Source: Salinicola avicenniae
GTDB lineage: Bacteria; Pseudomonadota; Gammaproteobacteria; Pseudomonadales; Halomonadaceae
Reading direction: 5' to 3'
DNA length: 64,000 bases
Assembly: GCF_023736115.1 (NCBI RefSeq)
Contig: NZ_JAKQZC010000003.1
Coordinates: 434,001-498,000, forward strand
The notes under the pieces were generated by a model. That model saw only the letters and a program-made list of their open reading frames with translations. It made no database searches and was not told where the DNA came from. A program made the position numbers and the translations under genes. Below, piece after piece: positions 31,274-38,910 of the stretch (the first letter of the stretch is position 1; each line of letters starts with the position of its first letter).

Positions 31274-31807
31274 TCAGAACCAGTGCTGCGGATAGCGTCG
31301 ATGTCGTGCCAGATTATTGACGAGCACCGCGACGACGAGCATTAGCAGACAGCCGGCCCCTACCGGGAAGAATGCGTAGACCCAGCCTAGCGAGTGCAGC
31401 TCGCCAGACCCGATCACCGCGATCAACGCCGTGGCACCACCCGGCGGATGCAGCGTGTGGGTCAACTGCATGACGAGAATGGAGGTGGAAACGGCCACCG
31501 CCGCTGCGATCCAGGTATCGCCGAGCAGCGACCACGTGGCAAAGCCACACAGCGCCGAAAGCACGTTACCGCCGAGGACGTTGCGTGGCTGCGCCAGGGG
31601 GCTCTCCGGCGCCGCATAGAGCAGCACGGACGTTGCCCCGAAGGAGCCGACCATCAGCAAGGGATGCGCCTGCATCGACTGTGTGCTGATCCAGCCGACG
31701 CCCGCCATACCCAGGAACGCGCCGACCCACGACCACAGCGCGTCGCGCCAGTTTGGCGCACCGTGTGAGACCGGTGCGCCTTTCATCTTGCCCAGGTAGT
31801 TCTTCAC
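31274..31807 (-). CDS. HPP-family membrane protein
   Basis: A 177-residue integral membrane protein with four or five helices and the name-giving HPPGGATAL motif near residue 127. Family members in cyanobacteria and plants are linked to nitrite transport into plastids; bacterial roles are unclear. I chose the GTG at 31807 (VKNYLGKMKG) because GGAG lies eight bases upstream on the minus strand and this matches the typical family start; an ATG-based longer frame from 31924 is possible. Confidence 0.75.
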   Translation of the reverse strand: MKNYLGKMKGAPVSHGAPNWRDALWSWVGAFLGMAGVGWISTQSMQAHPLLMVGSFGATSVLLYAAPESPLAQPRNVLGGNVLSALCGFATWSLLGDTWIAAAVAVSTSILVMQLTHTLHPPGGATALIAVIGSGELHSLGWVYAFFPVGAGCLLMLVVAVLVNNLARHRRYPQHWF

Positions 31808-31972
31808 GCAGCTCGCTCCATGGCCATTAAAAAGACCGCGGATGATGCCTCCCGAGAGCAACGCACTGAAATAACGGATGGCTATGGGGTTAAGCCGACA
31901 GTGGTAAGGGGTAGGGCGCAGCATTCTTGAAGCCGTAATGACCTACCATGCCTGGGCAACATCAGCGTCGGC

Positions 31973-32680
31973 TTATCGTCGATTATCGCAGCATGACTTC
32001 GATGAGCAGCAGGTACCGGAGTCAGCGACACCGACAGGTTCGTCGCTCATATCTTGTGAAGACGAGCCCGCTGCCCGCCATGCCACCCATGCCTCGCTTG
32101 AGACCTGCCAGGCCGAATGCAGGAACAGTGCCGCAATGGCCAGGCCGACGATCACATCCGGCCAGAGCGAATCGGTCACGCCGACGGCGATGGCGGCCAG
32201 CACCACGCTGGTATTCGCGATGAGATCGTTACGCGAACAGAGCCAGGTCGAGCGCATGTTGAGATCCGCCGAGCGATAGCGCAGCAGCATGATGAAACAG
32301 ACCGTGTTGGCCGCCAGTGCCAGAACGCCCATGATGCCCATCGCCCCGGCCTCGGGAACGCTGCCGACCACGCTCTTGTGGACTGCCTCGGCAATGACCG
32401 CCAGACCGAAAACGAACATGAACCCGCTCTTGACCAGCGCCGCGCCGGCTCGCGTTCGGTCACTTCGGTGCAGGGCGTATAACGTCAGCACGTAGACGGT
32501 GGCGTCGCCGAACATATCGAGCGAGTCAGCCAGCAGCGCCGTCGAGCCGATCAGCCAACCCGCCACAAACTCGATCACGAACATCGAGCCGTTGATGCCG
32601 AGTACCCAGTACAACACCTTGGCCTGCGCGCCCCGCAACTGCGCCAGCTCGCCAGCCTTGTTCTCGCAGCACGAATCCAT
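31973..32680 (-). CDS. CDF-family heavy-metal efflux protein
   Basis: A 235-residue cation diffusion facilitator with six helices. The metal site appears as ADSLDMFGDA in helix 2 and RNDLIANTSVV in helix 5. Both ends are Cys-rich: CC at residues 4-5 and a TCCSSKSCCD cluster in the last 15 residues, which suggests soft-metal binding (Zn, Cd or Hg). It lacks a normal long cytoplasmic CDF domain. The gene is divergent from a MerR regulator and shares its promoter region, so metal-induced efflux is the likely role. Confidence 0.85.
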   Translation of the reverse strand: MDSCCENKAGELAQLRGAQAKVLYWVLGINGSMFVIEFVAGWLIGSTALLADSLDMFGDATVYVLTLYALHRSDRTRAGAALVKSGFMFVFGLAVIAEAVHKSVVGSVPEAGAMGIMGVLALAANTVCFIMLLRYRSADLNMRSTWLCSRNDLIANTSVVLAAIAVGVTDSLWPDVIVGLAIAALFLHSAWQVSSEAWVAWRAAGSSSQDMSDEPVGVADSGTCCSSKSCCDNRR

Positions 32681-32706
32681 GCCAGTGCCTCCACGAATGA
32701 TTGGCT

Positions 32707-32740
32707 GATAGCATGAAGGTTCTAGCGGCTATAAGGTCAA
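32707..32740 (-). promoter_or_regulatory. MerR-type long-spacer promoter for the CDF gene
   Basis: On the minus strand a TTGACC -35 box (32740-32735) is separated by about 19-20 bp from a CATGCT/ATGCTA -10 region. The spacer contains the imperfect dyad ACCTTATAGC..GCTAGAACCTT. Long spacers with such dyads are the hallmark of promoters twisted into activity by MerR proteins. The regulator gene starts 6 bp away on the other strand. Confidence 0.7.
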
Positions 32741-32745
32741 CCGTC

Positions 32746-33144
32746 ATGACTTCGCCAATCACCATCGGTCAGCTCTCCAAGGCTACCGACACCAAAGCGG
32801 TCACCATTCGCTATTACGAGAGTGTCGGGCTGATCGCACCTGCGACGCGAACGCAAGCCGGCTATCGCCTCTATACGGAGCAGGAGCGGTATCGCCTGAT
32901 CTTTATCAAGCGAGCTCGTCATTTAGGGCTGAGTCTGGATGACGTTAAAGCCTTGCTGGGACTCGCCGATGACAATAATGCCCCCTGCGAACAAGTCGAC
33001 TCGATCATCCACGAGCAACTGGAGCGGGTTAGATCGCGGCTGAAGGATTTGCAGCAACTGGAGCAGGAACTCGACCGGCTCGAGCAGTGCTGCCAGGCGG
33101 ACACCGTGGCCGACTGCAAGATCATCGAGTCGTTGTCGCGCTGA
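32746..33144 (+). CDS. MerR-family metal-responsive regulator (ZntR/CadR-like)
   Basis: A 132-residue MerR protein: an N-terminal winged helix (TIGQLSKATDTKAVTIRYYE), a coiled coil and a C-terminal metal loop. Cysteines C81, C115, C116 and C124 match the ZntR ligand pattern (79, 114, 115, 124 in E. coli), although the His between them is not conserved. It most probably senses Zn, Cd or Pb and activates the divergent efflux gene. The ATG at 32746 gives the standard family start. Confidence 0.85.
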   Translation: MTSPITIGQLSKATDTKAVTIRYYESVGLIAPATRTQAGYRLYTEQERYRLIFIKRARHLGLSLDDVKALLGLADDNNAPCEQVDSIIHEQLERVRSRLKDLQQLEQELDRLEQCCQADTVADCKIIESLSR

Positions 33145-33661
33145 TAGCGGCTAGTGGAAGTCCGCGCTCCTGTGGCCACCATCCTGCCTTTGTCACGCCG
33201 CGACCTGCCGGCGCGCTGTCGACTCCCCGCCCCGCCGGCGCGCTAAATGGGTCGGGTTTGATGCAGCGATGCAGAGGGCGCCAAGCCGCGCCGGTGCTGG
33301 GGCCGCAAGGCGATTCCGGGTCCTGAAAAACGATACGGAATGATGCATTTTGCAGTGGAGACGACGAAAGCCGAGGAACGGATGATAGAGAAATGAAACG
33401 AAGTGTGGCAGGTTGATACGAAAAGCATTCTTGAAATAACTCAAATGGTCTGGCTGGTTCCGACCCAAAGCGGACGGGCCGAGGATGGTCGCAAGCACTT
33501 TTAAGGGTGTTATGTAGCAGGCAAGGTTATTGGTGTTATGTTGCCGAACTATAGTTTATAGCCTGCAGTTTCAATAGGTTGGGGTGCGAATGGTGTGCTA
33601 GATAACATTGTTGAACGCGCGTGCGCGTTCAAATTTGCAAACGATCGCGCTTCTAATACCT
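33145..33661. other. Left flank of the cassette array, with attI-like motif
   Basis: This 517-bp region contains no supported gene. GC falls toward its right end. A paired motif GTGTTATGTAGCAGGCAAG (33507 on) and GTGTTATGTTGCCG (33533 on) resembles the direct repeats of class 1 attI sites. Bases 33461-33505 share about three quarters identity with 36959-37003 inside the array. A perfect palindrome TTGAACGCGC-GT-GCGCGTTCAA spans 33611-33632. No integrase remnant was seen. Confidence 0.5.
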
Positions 33662-33668
33662 GTTAGCT
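33599..33668 (+). other. Left boundary core, degenerate attC or attI remnant
   Basis: The stretch begins AGATAAC, holds the 22-bp perfect palindrome at 33611-33632, and ends in the core GTTAGCT. The last 16 bases before the core's final base, TCTAATACCTGTTAGC, recur exactly at 37023-37038. It defines the start of cassette A. Confidence 0.5.
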
Positions 33669-33683
33669 TACACATGGGAAGTT

Positions 33684-34729
33684 ATGAAAATTCGGGAAAT
33701 TATTGAAGAAACATTAAAAAATACTGGAAGTGGTAGAAGTGCTGATATTTGCGCAAAGTCCATGCTATGCAATTTGATAAAAGAAAATGAGCCTTTCCAA
33801 GCCATTGAATTGAAGAGCCTAGAACATCTATTGCTTATGATGAAAGAGTCGACCTTTCCTCATATTTATGGAGAAGGTGGAGTATTTTATTTTTCCGCAT
33901 ATTATTTTTATGATGATAGATATCCGGTAGGTCGAAATCATTTCATCCGAGAGGCGGACTTGCTGCAAATTTCTAGGCTTCATGCATATTTAAGTCCAAC
34001 GGTTTGGAACTGCCCTTCATTCCACCTAATCACCTTGGCGAAAAAACAGGTCAAGATGGCTATGAAGCAAGAATACGTGAGTTTAGAGAGCGGCAATCTT
34101 GCGAAGCAGAAATGTTTAAAGGATTATTTAAGGGGCGTTCACAATCCACCGCCGTAGAAAAGTCTATGTTTCTTAATTCTCCTGGCTGCCTTGTTTGTGG
34201 TGATAATAATTTTCGGATGATGAGCTCTACTCTGAGTGCGACCAAAGGATTTATGGTTGGGTTTAATCTTTGTGACAATCATTTGGAGGTGGCTAAAACT
34301 GAGAACAGTTTGCTTGAGTACTTGGCCAAACTATTCAAACAACCACCACCTTTTCAGTTAGTGCCGCTAGAGACTAAAGAACATTTTGAAATAGTTTTGT
34401 CATGGCTACCCAAGGAGTTAGGTTGTAAAGTCGAAAAAACTAACGCAAACACTATGACACTCGTAAGACCGTCAGGGTTAAAAGGGGGGTTTAGGCTAGA
34501 CTCGCCAGGAAATTATGCCTATATGATTTTCAGGTCAGATGGCAAAGAGGTTGCTCGAATAGATTCGGCTGATCATCACAATGTCAATTATGGGTCGGAC
34601 CATTTGCATGTAGATTTAACTAAGAAAAAGGGGCCGATAGAGTCAAGCTTCACTACTGGCAGCCCTTTAATTGACACAAAGAAAATACTAGAACTTATTG
34701 AGTTAAAAGAGGCCGAGTTTGAAAGCTAA
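33684..34729 (+). pseudogene. Cassette A gene, apparently frame-disrupted, with zinc-ribbon-like Cys/His set
   Basis: Two overlapping frames together look like one protein. The first (33684-34157) starts MKIREIIEETLKN after GGGAAG and reads sensibly to about base 34000. The second (open from 33977, usable TTG at 34004) continues to 34729 and looks natural from ELPFIPPNHLGEKTG onward. The downstream part has CLVCG...FNLCDNH, a possible zinc ribbon, and a His-rich DSADHHN..DHLHVD block near the end. A single shift around 33990-34010 would join them; true decay and a sequencing error cannot be told apart. The family is not recognised. The stop lies inside the attC R'' box. Confidence 0.6.
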
Positions 34730-34776
34730 CAAGGCGCCGCTGTCTAACAGATTTTCCGCATAGCGCGGCGTTAACT
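34724..34776 (+). repeat. attC site of cassette A
   Basis: R'' AGCTAAC (34724-34730) matches the reverse complement of the core opening this cassette. The inner arms GGCGCCGC and GCGCGGCG pair, and the site ends GCGTTAACT. The gene's TAA is part of R''. Confidence 0.85.
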
Positions 34777-34806
34777 GCCTTGGATTTAACCAAGCAAGGA
34801 AATACG

Positions 34807-35058
34807 ATGAATAATGATCAGGAATTAGCTCATAGAATAAAAATCAAGTTTGGTACTGCGCCGAATGACCCGGCATCTTATCAGCTAGATAAAATAAAGC
34901 AGGACATCAAAGCTCTTGTAGCAAGGGGTATTACACCATCTGAAAAAGACTGGGCGGAAATTGTCAAAAAACACTGTCCTAGTGCAGGCAGTTACATATA
35001 CAAAGGTGCAGATACCTCTGATCTGATTACCTTGATGCAGTTAGCCACAAAGAAGTAG
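34807..35058 (+). CDS. Cassette B gene 1: small protein, paralogue of next gene
   Basis: An unrecognised 83-residue protein. Its second half (from GITPSEKDW to LATKK) aligns with the second half of the next gene's product; both end in a nearly common motif, KGADTSDLITLMQLATK here and EGVDNTDLTTLLLLATK there. It is predicted helical, soluble and without Cys pairs or nuclease motifs. The ATG at 34807 has AAGGA six bases upstream; an upstream in-frame TTG is less likely. It opens a three-gene operon that lacks any attC between its genes, so the three travel as one cassette. Confidence 0.75.
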   Translation: MNNDQELAHRIKIKFGTAPNDPASYQLDKIKQDIKALVARGITPSEKDWAEIVKKHCPSAGSYIYKGADTSDLITLMQLATKK

Positions 35059-35068
35059 GTTGATAGAT

Positions 35069-35314
35069 ATGAGCATTGAAAACTTAAAAAAAGAAATTGA
35101 AACAGCGCTTCTAATAACTGATTGGTCACCGACTGAAGCTGATCTCAAAGAGATTTCCAGACGAATGAAGGTCTTTGGCAGTTCAGCATCGAAGGGTGAT
35201 ATTGAGAAAATAGTCTATGATGTTGTAGGTCCATATGAATGCATGTCGATGGAAGGTGTAGATAACACCGACCTGACAACATTGCTTCTTCTGGCCACAA
35301 AAGTAACTAGATAA
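35069..35314 (+). CDS. Cassette B gene 2: small protein, tandem paralogue
   Basis: An unrecognised 81-residue protein, clearly related to gene 1 of the same cassette in its C-terminal 45 residues (pattern IxxIV....Y...EGVDNTDLTTLLLLATK). The N-terminal part has diverged. It begins 10 bases after gene 1 and ends one base before gene 3, so all three are translated from one message. Two small related soluble proteins ahead of a membrane protein suggest interaction or regulatory subunits, which is inference only. Confidence 0.75.
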   Translation: MSIENLKKEIETALLITDWSPTEADLKEISRRMKVFGSSASKGDIEKIVYDVVGPYECMSMEGVDNTDLTTLLLLATKVTR

Positions 35315-35315
35315 A

Positions 35316-36071
35316 ATGACTAATGAGCAAGCAGTAATTCAAGCTGAGGCTGAAATAGAAAGGCTTAAACAGGCCTACATGGAACATCTAACCAATATTG
35401 TTACTAAAATCCATGAAAAAGGAGAGCAGCCGTCTCTTCAAGAGCTCTTGGCGTGCCAGAAATTAGGTGCAAGCTATTTCAATTACATTGAGAATTTTGT
35501 TGGAAATAGCGGCCTATTGGGTGCTCATGTAAATGGGAAATGGGTTACAGGCTTTGCCGAGACTTGTCACAGCGTATTAAACGCATTTATTGCTCACATA
35601 AACTTTCTTAGAAGCCATTCTGAAACATTACTAGGCGCTTTAGAGCAGCCTGATGACTCTGCTTACGCAAACATGCAGAGAATGACAAAAGAGTACCTGC
35701 AAAAAGATAAATGGATAAGATTAGAGAGACGATTTAAAGAAAGCTCCTTGCCAATCGCAGGGTTTAACTACTCCGGAGCAAACGATTTGAATGAAACTCC
35801 TAAGTGGCAGCTTATATCAGGGCTTGTTATAGGTGTGCTGTTTGCCTTAATAGCACTTATTGCAGCCATATTTATCCCCAGCCCCACGCCGACACAGTTC
35901 TTTATGTTTCGGGGTATTTTTGCTGTTTCATTAGCCGCTATTGCAGCAATTATCCCTGGGCTGTTGACCGTAGAATCTAGATTTCAGAAATTTTCGGTAA
36001 GAGCAACGGGAGCTATAGGTGTATTTTTGATCGTGTGGATGTTGAACCCTCCCGCACTAATCGGCAACTAA
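35316..36071 (+). CDS. Cassette B gene 3: three-helix membrane protein
   Basis: An unrecognised 251-residue protein. Residues 1-160 form a soluble, largely helical domain beginning with a likely coiled coil (AEAEIERLKQAYMEHL). Three hydrophobic helices follow at about 166-187, 196-217 and 230-244, and the protein ends six residues after the last. This layout, a sensor or coupling domain followed by a short helical bundle at the C terminus, recalls membrane effectors of conflict systems, but no family match is claimed. The ATG starts one base after gene 2. Its TAA is part of the attC R'' box. Confidence 0.75.
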   Translation: MTNEQAVIQAEAEIERLKQAYMEHLTNIVTKIHEKGEQPSLQELLACQKLGASYFNYIENFVGNSGLLGAHVNGKWVTGFAETCHSVLNAFIAHINFLRSHSETLLGALEQPDDSAYANMQRMTKEYLQKDKWIRLERRFKESSLPIAGFNYSGANDLNETPKWQLISGLVIGVLFALIALIAAIFIPSPTPTQFFMFRGIFAVSLAAIAAIIPGLLTVESRFQKFSVRATGAIGVFLIVWMLNPPALIGN

Positions 36072-36137
36072 CAAGTTGCTACACTCGGATAAATTACTCG
36101 CTGCGCTCCTAATTTACCGGTGAGTAAAGCGTTAGGT
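36066..36137 (+). repeat. attC site of cassette B
   Basis: R'' AACTAAC at 36066-36072, an imperfect hairpin (CGGATAAATT with AATTTACCG) and core GCGTTAGGT. Its R'' does not match this cassette's own opening core (GTTAACT), unlike the neighbours, so cassette B may be a fusion of two cassettes. Confidence 0.78.
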
Positions 36138-36156
36138 GAAATCGCGATAGAGATTT

Positions 36157-36831
36157 ATGAGTAAACTGAACGATCAATTTGATGTTTTATCAAATACATT
36201 ACGACTTTTACCCGAAGAGATACTGAGGCTTGGATACTTCATAAAAGAGATAAACGAGCCCGAAGAGGGTATCAGCAACGTAGAGATTGCTTGCGTTAAT
36301 GTCTTTAACAATATTTACGGGATGATGTGCGCTCTAAAAGATGAAGGGGCGGTTTTATCAATATATGAGCACGATGCGATAACTACTATATTGTGCATCC
36401 GTCATATTCTTCAGCATCAATCTGGCCGCCTAAAAAATAATCTAAGGGATGCGTGGTCGAAAAGCATTCAAGGTGCTCCTGTACTCATAAAATACAATGT
36501 CTCTGATCCTGGCATGGCAGACCCTCCGCTTTATATTAGTGTCGAGTGGTTCCAAGAGGGAATTTTCAAGAGCAACAATGCAAAAAGGCTCCCGGCCATC
36601 AACAGTTTTTGGAATCTAGAGGCTATAAAACAAAAAGTTGATGTTTCATCTCATGGGAGTTGGGCGTCGACCTATGTTTGTGTCATGGCGCTGATAACCG
36701 AAGCTGTCAGAAAAATTGTCACTGAATATGGCAGTGTCATTACAGCGTCTGGCTACGATAGTGATGTGTATTTGAAGCACTTTAAAACAATCAATGCAAT
36801 CAACACTGAAGACTATGGGCTCATCACCTAA
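36157..36831 (+). CDS. Cassette C gene: unknown protein with R-x4-H motif
   Basis: A 224-residue soluble protein I do not recognise. Residues 82-87 read RHILQH, an R-x4-H arrangement with a polar residue after Arg, as in HEPN ribonucleases, within a helical region (residues 60-100). No membrane segment or second catalytic motif is evident. The ATG at 36157 follows a weak GATAGAGA. The TAA lies inside the R'' box of its attC. Base composition is far lower in GC than the chromosome. A role in RNA cleavage would be inference from a short motif. Confidence 0.7.
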   Translation: MSKLNDQFDVLSNTLRLLPEEILRLGYFIKEINEPEEGISNVEIACVNVFNNIYGMMCALKDEGAVLSIYEHDAITTILCIRHILQHQSGRLKNNLRDAWSKSIQGAPVLIKYNVSDPGMADPPLYISVEWFQEGIFKSNNAKRLPAINSFWNLEAIKQKVDVSSHGSWASTYVCVMALITEAVRKIVTEYGSVITASGYDSDVYLKHFKTINAINTEDYGLIT

Positions 36832-36923
36832 CAAGGCCATCAAATTCGTTCCGGCCGAAAAAGCGCGGCCTCCACCGGACTGCCTACGCGTTGCATCGGC
36901 AGCCGTTTATGGCGGCGTTATAT
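36826..36923 (+). repeat. attC site of cassette C
   Basis: A 98-bp site. R'' ACCTAAC is the exact reverse complement of this cassette's opening core. The arms AAGGCCATCAAA and TTTATGGCGGCGTT pair, and the site ends GTTATAT. Confidence 0.85.
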
Positions 36924-37039
36924 CTACTTTTGGCTGAACGTCGGCTCTTGGCCGAATGCGACCCGGAGCGGATGGTCCGAGGAAAATCGCATGCGCATTC
37001 AAGTCAATAAACGACCACGCCATCTAATACCTGTTAGCC
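36924..37039 (+). repeat. Internal spacer joining copies of the array's right and left boundary sequences
   Basis: The first part (36917-36956, CTACTTTTGGCTGAACGTC) is nearly the same as the right end of the array at 39712-39750. The next part (36959-37003) resembles the left flank at 33461-33505. The last part, TCTAATACCTGTTAGC at 37023-37038, is identical to 33652-33667. No gene lies here. Confidence 0.75.
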
Positions 37040-37057
37040 TCACAAGGAAAGTAGATA

Positions 37058-37513
37058 GTGCTATTTTCAAATGTGTCTATCTATAAGCAGATTTCGGAAG
37101 AGTCGTACTCGAAAATGGTCTCCCTTGTCGACGAGGGAAGATCGCCCAAGGAAGATGGGACTGATGGCTATATGATTAAATACGATCCTAATCACAACTC
37201 ATTCAAGCAATCTATGATAGTTGTTGTGTTTACGGGTATGTGGTTAGAGGCATTGCTTCATCAAGAAATCGTTTTCAAACATGGGGTTGAAGTCTTCAAG
37301 AAATATGATTTTAAGTCTTATAGAGAAAAGCTTGCTTTGCTTGGGATTGCTGATACCGATTTATTAGATAGCGTCGATTCGTTTAAAGCCACAAGAAAGG
37401 AACTGGTTCACGAAAAGGCGTTCTTCGATAGTGGCGAAATAAAGGTGGCACAAAAAGAGGCTGAGCTTGCTCACAAAATCATGGAGAGTATTTCGCATGC
37501 GCTTGGCAACTAA
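37058..37513 (+). CDS. Cassette D gene: small HEPN-like protein
   Basis: A 151-residue soluble helical protein. Near the C terminus, residues 113-118 read RKELVH within FKATRKELVHEKAF, a typical setting for the R-x4-H motif of HEPN domains. The length fits a stand-alone HEPN domain. The family could be an RNase toxin or an RNA-binding subunit; no antitoxin partner is encoded in the same cassette. The GTG start at 37058 has AAGGAAAG seven bases upstream. Confidence 0.72.
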   Translation: MLFSNVSIYKQISEESYSKMVSLVDEGRSPKEDGTDGYMIKYDPNHNSFKQSMIVVVFTGMWLEALLHQEIVFKHGVEVFKKYDFKSYREKLALLGIADTDLLDSVDSFKATRKELVHEKAFFDSGEIKVAQKEAELAHKIMESISHALGN

Positions 37514-37624
37514 GGCTAACAATACGTGTCAGTCGGACAGTTTGTTCCTTGGATCTTTTTGTGCCGGCCGCTACGCTAGCACAAAACGCCACTCCACAAA
37601 CTGCCGCTGCACTCTGCGTTAGTT
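37514..37624 (+). repeat. attC site of cassette D
   Basis: A 111-bp site with R'' GGCTAAC matching its own opening core, arms CAGTTTG and CAAACTG, an inner hairpin GTGCCGGC...GCTAGCAC, and core GCGTTAGTT. Confidence 0.88.
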
Positions 37625-37646
37625 TATCCGAGTATCGGGAGAAAAA

Positions 37647-38336
37647 ATGGAAGTTCGCGACATTAAACTATACATGGATGGGCGCTGGCAGCTCACTGAC
37701 CTCAATGTGCTAACAAGAGTTTATATCCAGTTATATGGACTTCTTTACTCTCTAGATGTTGCTGATGACTACCTTGATGGCGAAATTCAGTACATATATG
37801 GGAAGTATCCGTGGCGCGGCGGGTTCAGTGCGGTTAATTTCTATCAGAACCTGTTCGTTAAAATACCGTGCGACTACAAGCCTCAGATTCGATCAATTCA
37901 ATATGCTTCTCCTGGTTTCATTGAGCTTTCCCAGCTAGTTGATGTTGCTAAGGATGTCGCCCAGGTTGTTGGCTATGTCTCAGCCGCATTAATTGCAGGC
38001 AATAAAACCTACAGTAGTATCCAGAAAGGAATAAGTGAACGGAAGCTTTCCAAAATCAACCTTCGAAGTGAAGAGCTTTCATTACTTGAGAGAGAAAGAG
38101 CGTTCATACATGACTCTGTGAATGACATCGCTAGGGTGATGGGAATAAAGCCTGAAATATTGTTTAAGCTTTATTTCCGGACGGAGAACAATGAGTTGGC
38201 TGTCTTGAAAATCCTTTCATCTGTTTATCGCCGGGCACGGGATCTAGCTAAGCTAGAGAACAGCGGTAAGTTGGATTTGAAAAAGGGGCATGCCGCCGAG
38301 AGTGAAACTAACAATCAAAGGCAGTCGGACTCGTAA
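37647..38336 (+). CDS. Cassette E gene: unknown protein running through its own attC
   Basis: A 229-residue protein of unknown family. Residues 84-110 (IQYASPGFIELSQLVDVAKD) form a conserved-looking helical block with a weakly hydrophobic stretch up to residue 118. The rest is charged and helical. The ATG has GGGAG five bases upstream. Unlike the other cassettes, the stop does not fall in R'': the last ten residues (from E220) are encoded by the attC itself, so recombination at this site would change the protein's C terminus. Confidence 0.7.
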   Translation: MEVRDIKLYMDGRWQLTDLNVLTRVYIQLYGLLYSLDVADDYLDGEIQYIYGKYPWRGGFSAVNFYQNLFVKIPCDYKPQIRSIQYASPGFIELSQLVDVAKDVAQVVGYVSAALIAGNKTYSSIQKGISERKLSKINLRSEELSLLERERAFIHDSVNDIARVMGIKPEILFKLYFRTENNELAVLKILSSVYRRARDLAKLENSGKLDLKKGHAAESETNNQRQSDS

Positions 38337-38363
38337 ACTCGCCGCTACTTTGGAGCGTTAAAT
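38306..38363 (+). repeat. attC site of cassette E
   Basis: R'' AACTAAC is the exact reverse complement of this cassette's opening core GTTAGTT. The short 58-bp site has the arms GCAGTCGGAC and CGCCGCTAC and ends GCGTTAAAT. Confidence 0.82.
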
Positions 38364-38381
38364 TTTAAATCGGTTTCATTG

Positions 38382-38812
38382 ATGAATATTGAGATCGTAG
38401 AAAAAGTAGATTACCTTAGGCTGATAGAAGTGTGGGAAGCGTCGGTCAGGGCAAGGCATGATTTTCTGGTTGAAGATGATCTACAGGAGTTAAAGCCTGT
38501 TAATTCTGGAGCAGTATTTTGACGCAGTTGATTTAAGGTGCGCTAAAAAAGTAACGGTTAAATTCAGGGGCTCTGTGGAGTACATGACGGTAATATTGAT
38601 ATGTTGTTCATCTCACCTGATGCACGCGGAAAAGACATTGGTGCCATGTTAGCGGCCCATGCTATCAAAGAACAGAGGGCATCAAGGGTCGATGTAAACG
38701 AGCAGAATGAATAGGGGTAGGTTTTTATCAGCACATTGGCTTTAAAGTGACAGGTAGGTCACCAGTCGATGGTCAGGGTAAGCCTTATCCGCTGTTGCAT
38801 ATGGTGCTGTAA
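38382..38812 (+). pseudogene. Cassette F: decayed GNAT acetyltransferase (YjaB-like)
   Basis: The frame opens MNIEIVEKVDYLRLIEVW, continues with ASVRARHDFL, and stops after about 47 codons. Later pieces in other frames read DMLFISPDARGKDIG (acetyl-CoA loop), VDVNEQNE, then after a stop and a one-base loss VGFYQHIGFKVTGRS and KPYPLLHMVL. These follow the order of E. coli YjaB closely, so this is a dead GNAT gene with at least two frameshifts and a stop. Confidence 0.85.
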
Positions 38813-38898
38813 AAATTCACCTAGGCTAGGCACGGCGACGTCTTTTTCGTTGCGGCTTCGCCTTCACTATAAAGCCGCACTTGCTGGCGGCGTTACAC
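38806..38898 (+). repeat. Degenerate attC site of cassette F
   Basis: The end reads GGCGGCGTTACAC with an inner stem TGCGGCTT/AAGCCGCA, but no clear R'' of the expected ATTTAAC form exists near the dead gene's stop. The site has probably decayed with its gene. Confidence 0.55.
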
Positions 38899-38910
38899 CT
38901 AGGGATCGAA

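Noticed and set aside
33193..33498. Possible integrase remnant on the minus strand left of the array
   Set aside because: The 101-codon frame shows none of the tyrosine-recombinase motifs (R..HxLRHxxA..Y) and looks like non-coding sequence.
36870..36900. GCGTTGCAT inside the attC of cassette C as a second core site
   Set aside because: It does not fit GTTRRRY and lies within the paired region of the larger site.
38091..38115. R-x5-H (R149-H155) in the cassette E protein as a HEPN motif
   Set aside because: The spacing is possible for HEPN, but the surrounding residues and the absence of a polar/aliphatic pattern do not fit; I did not count it with the three better matches.
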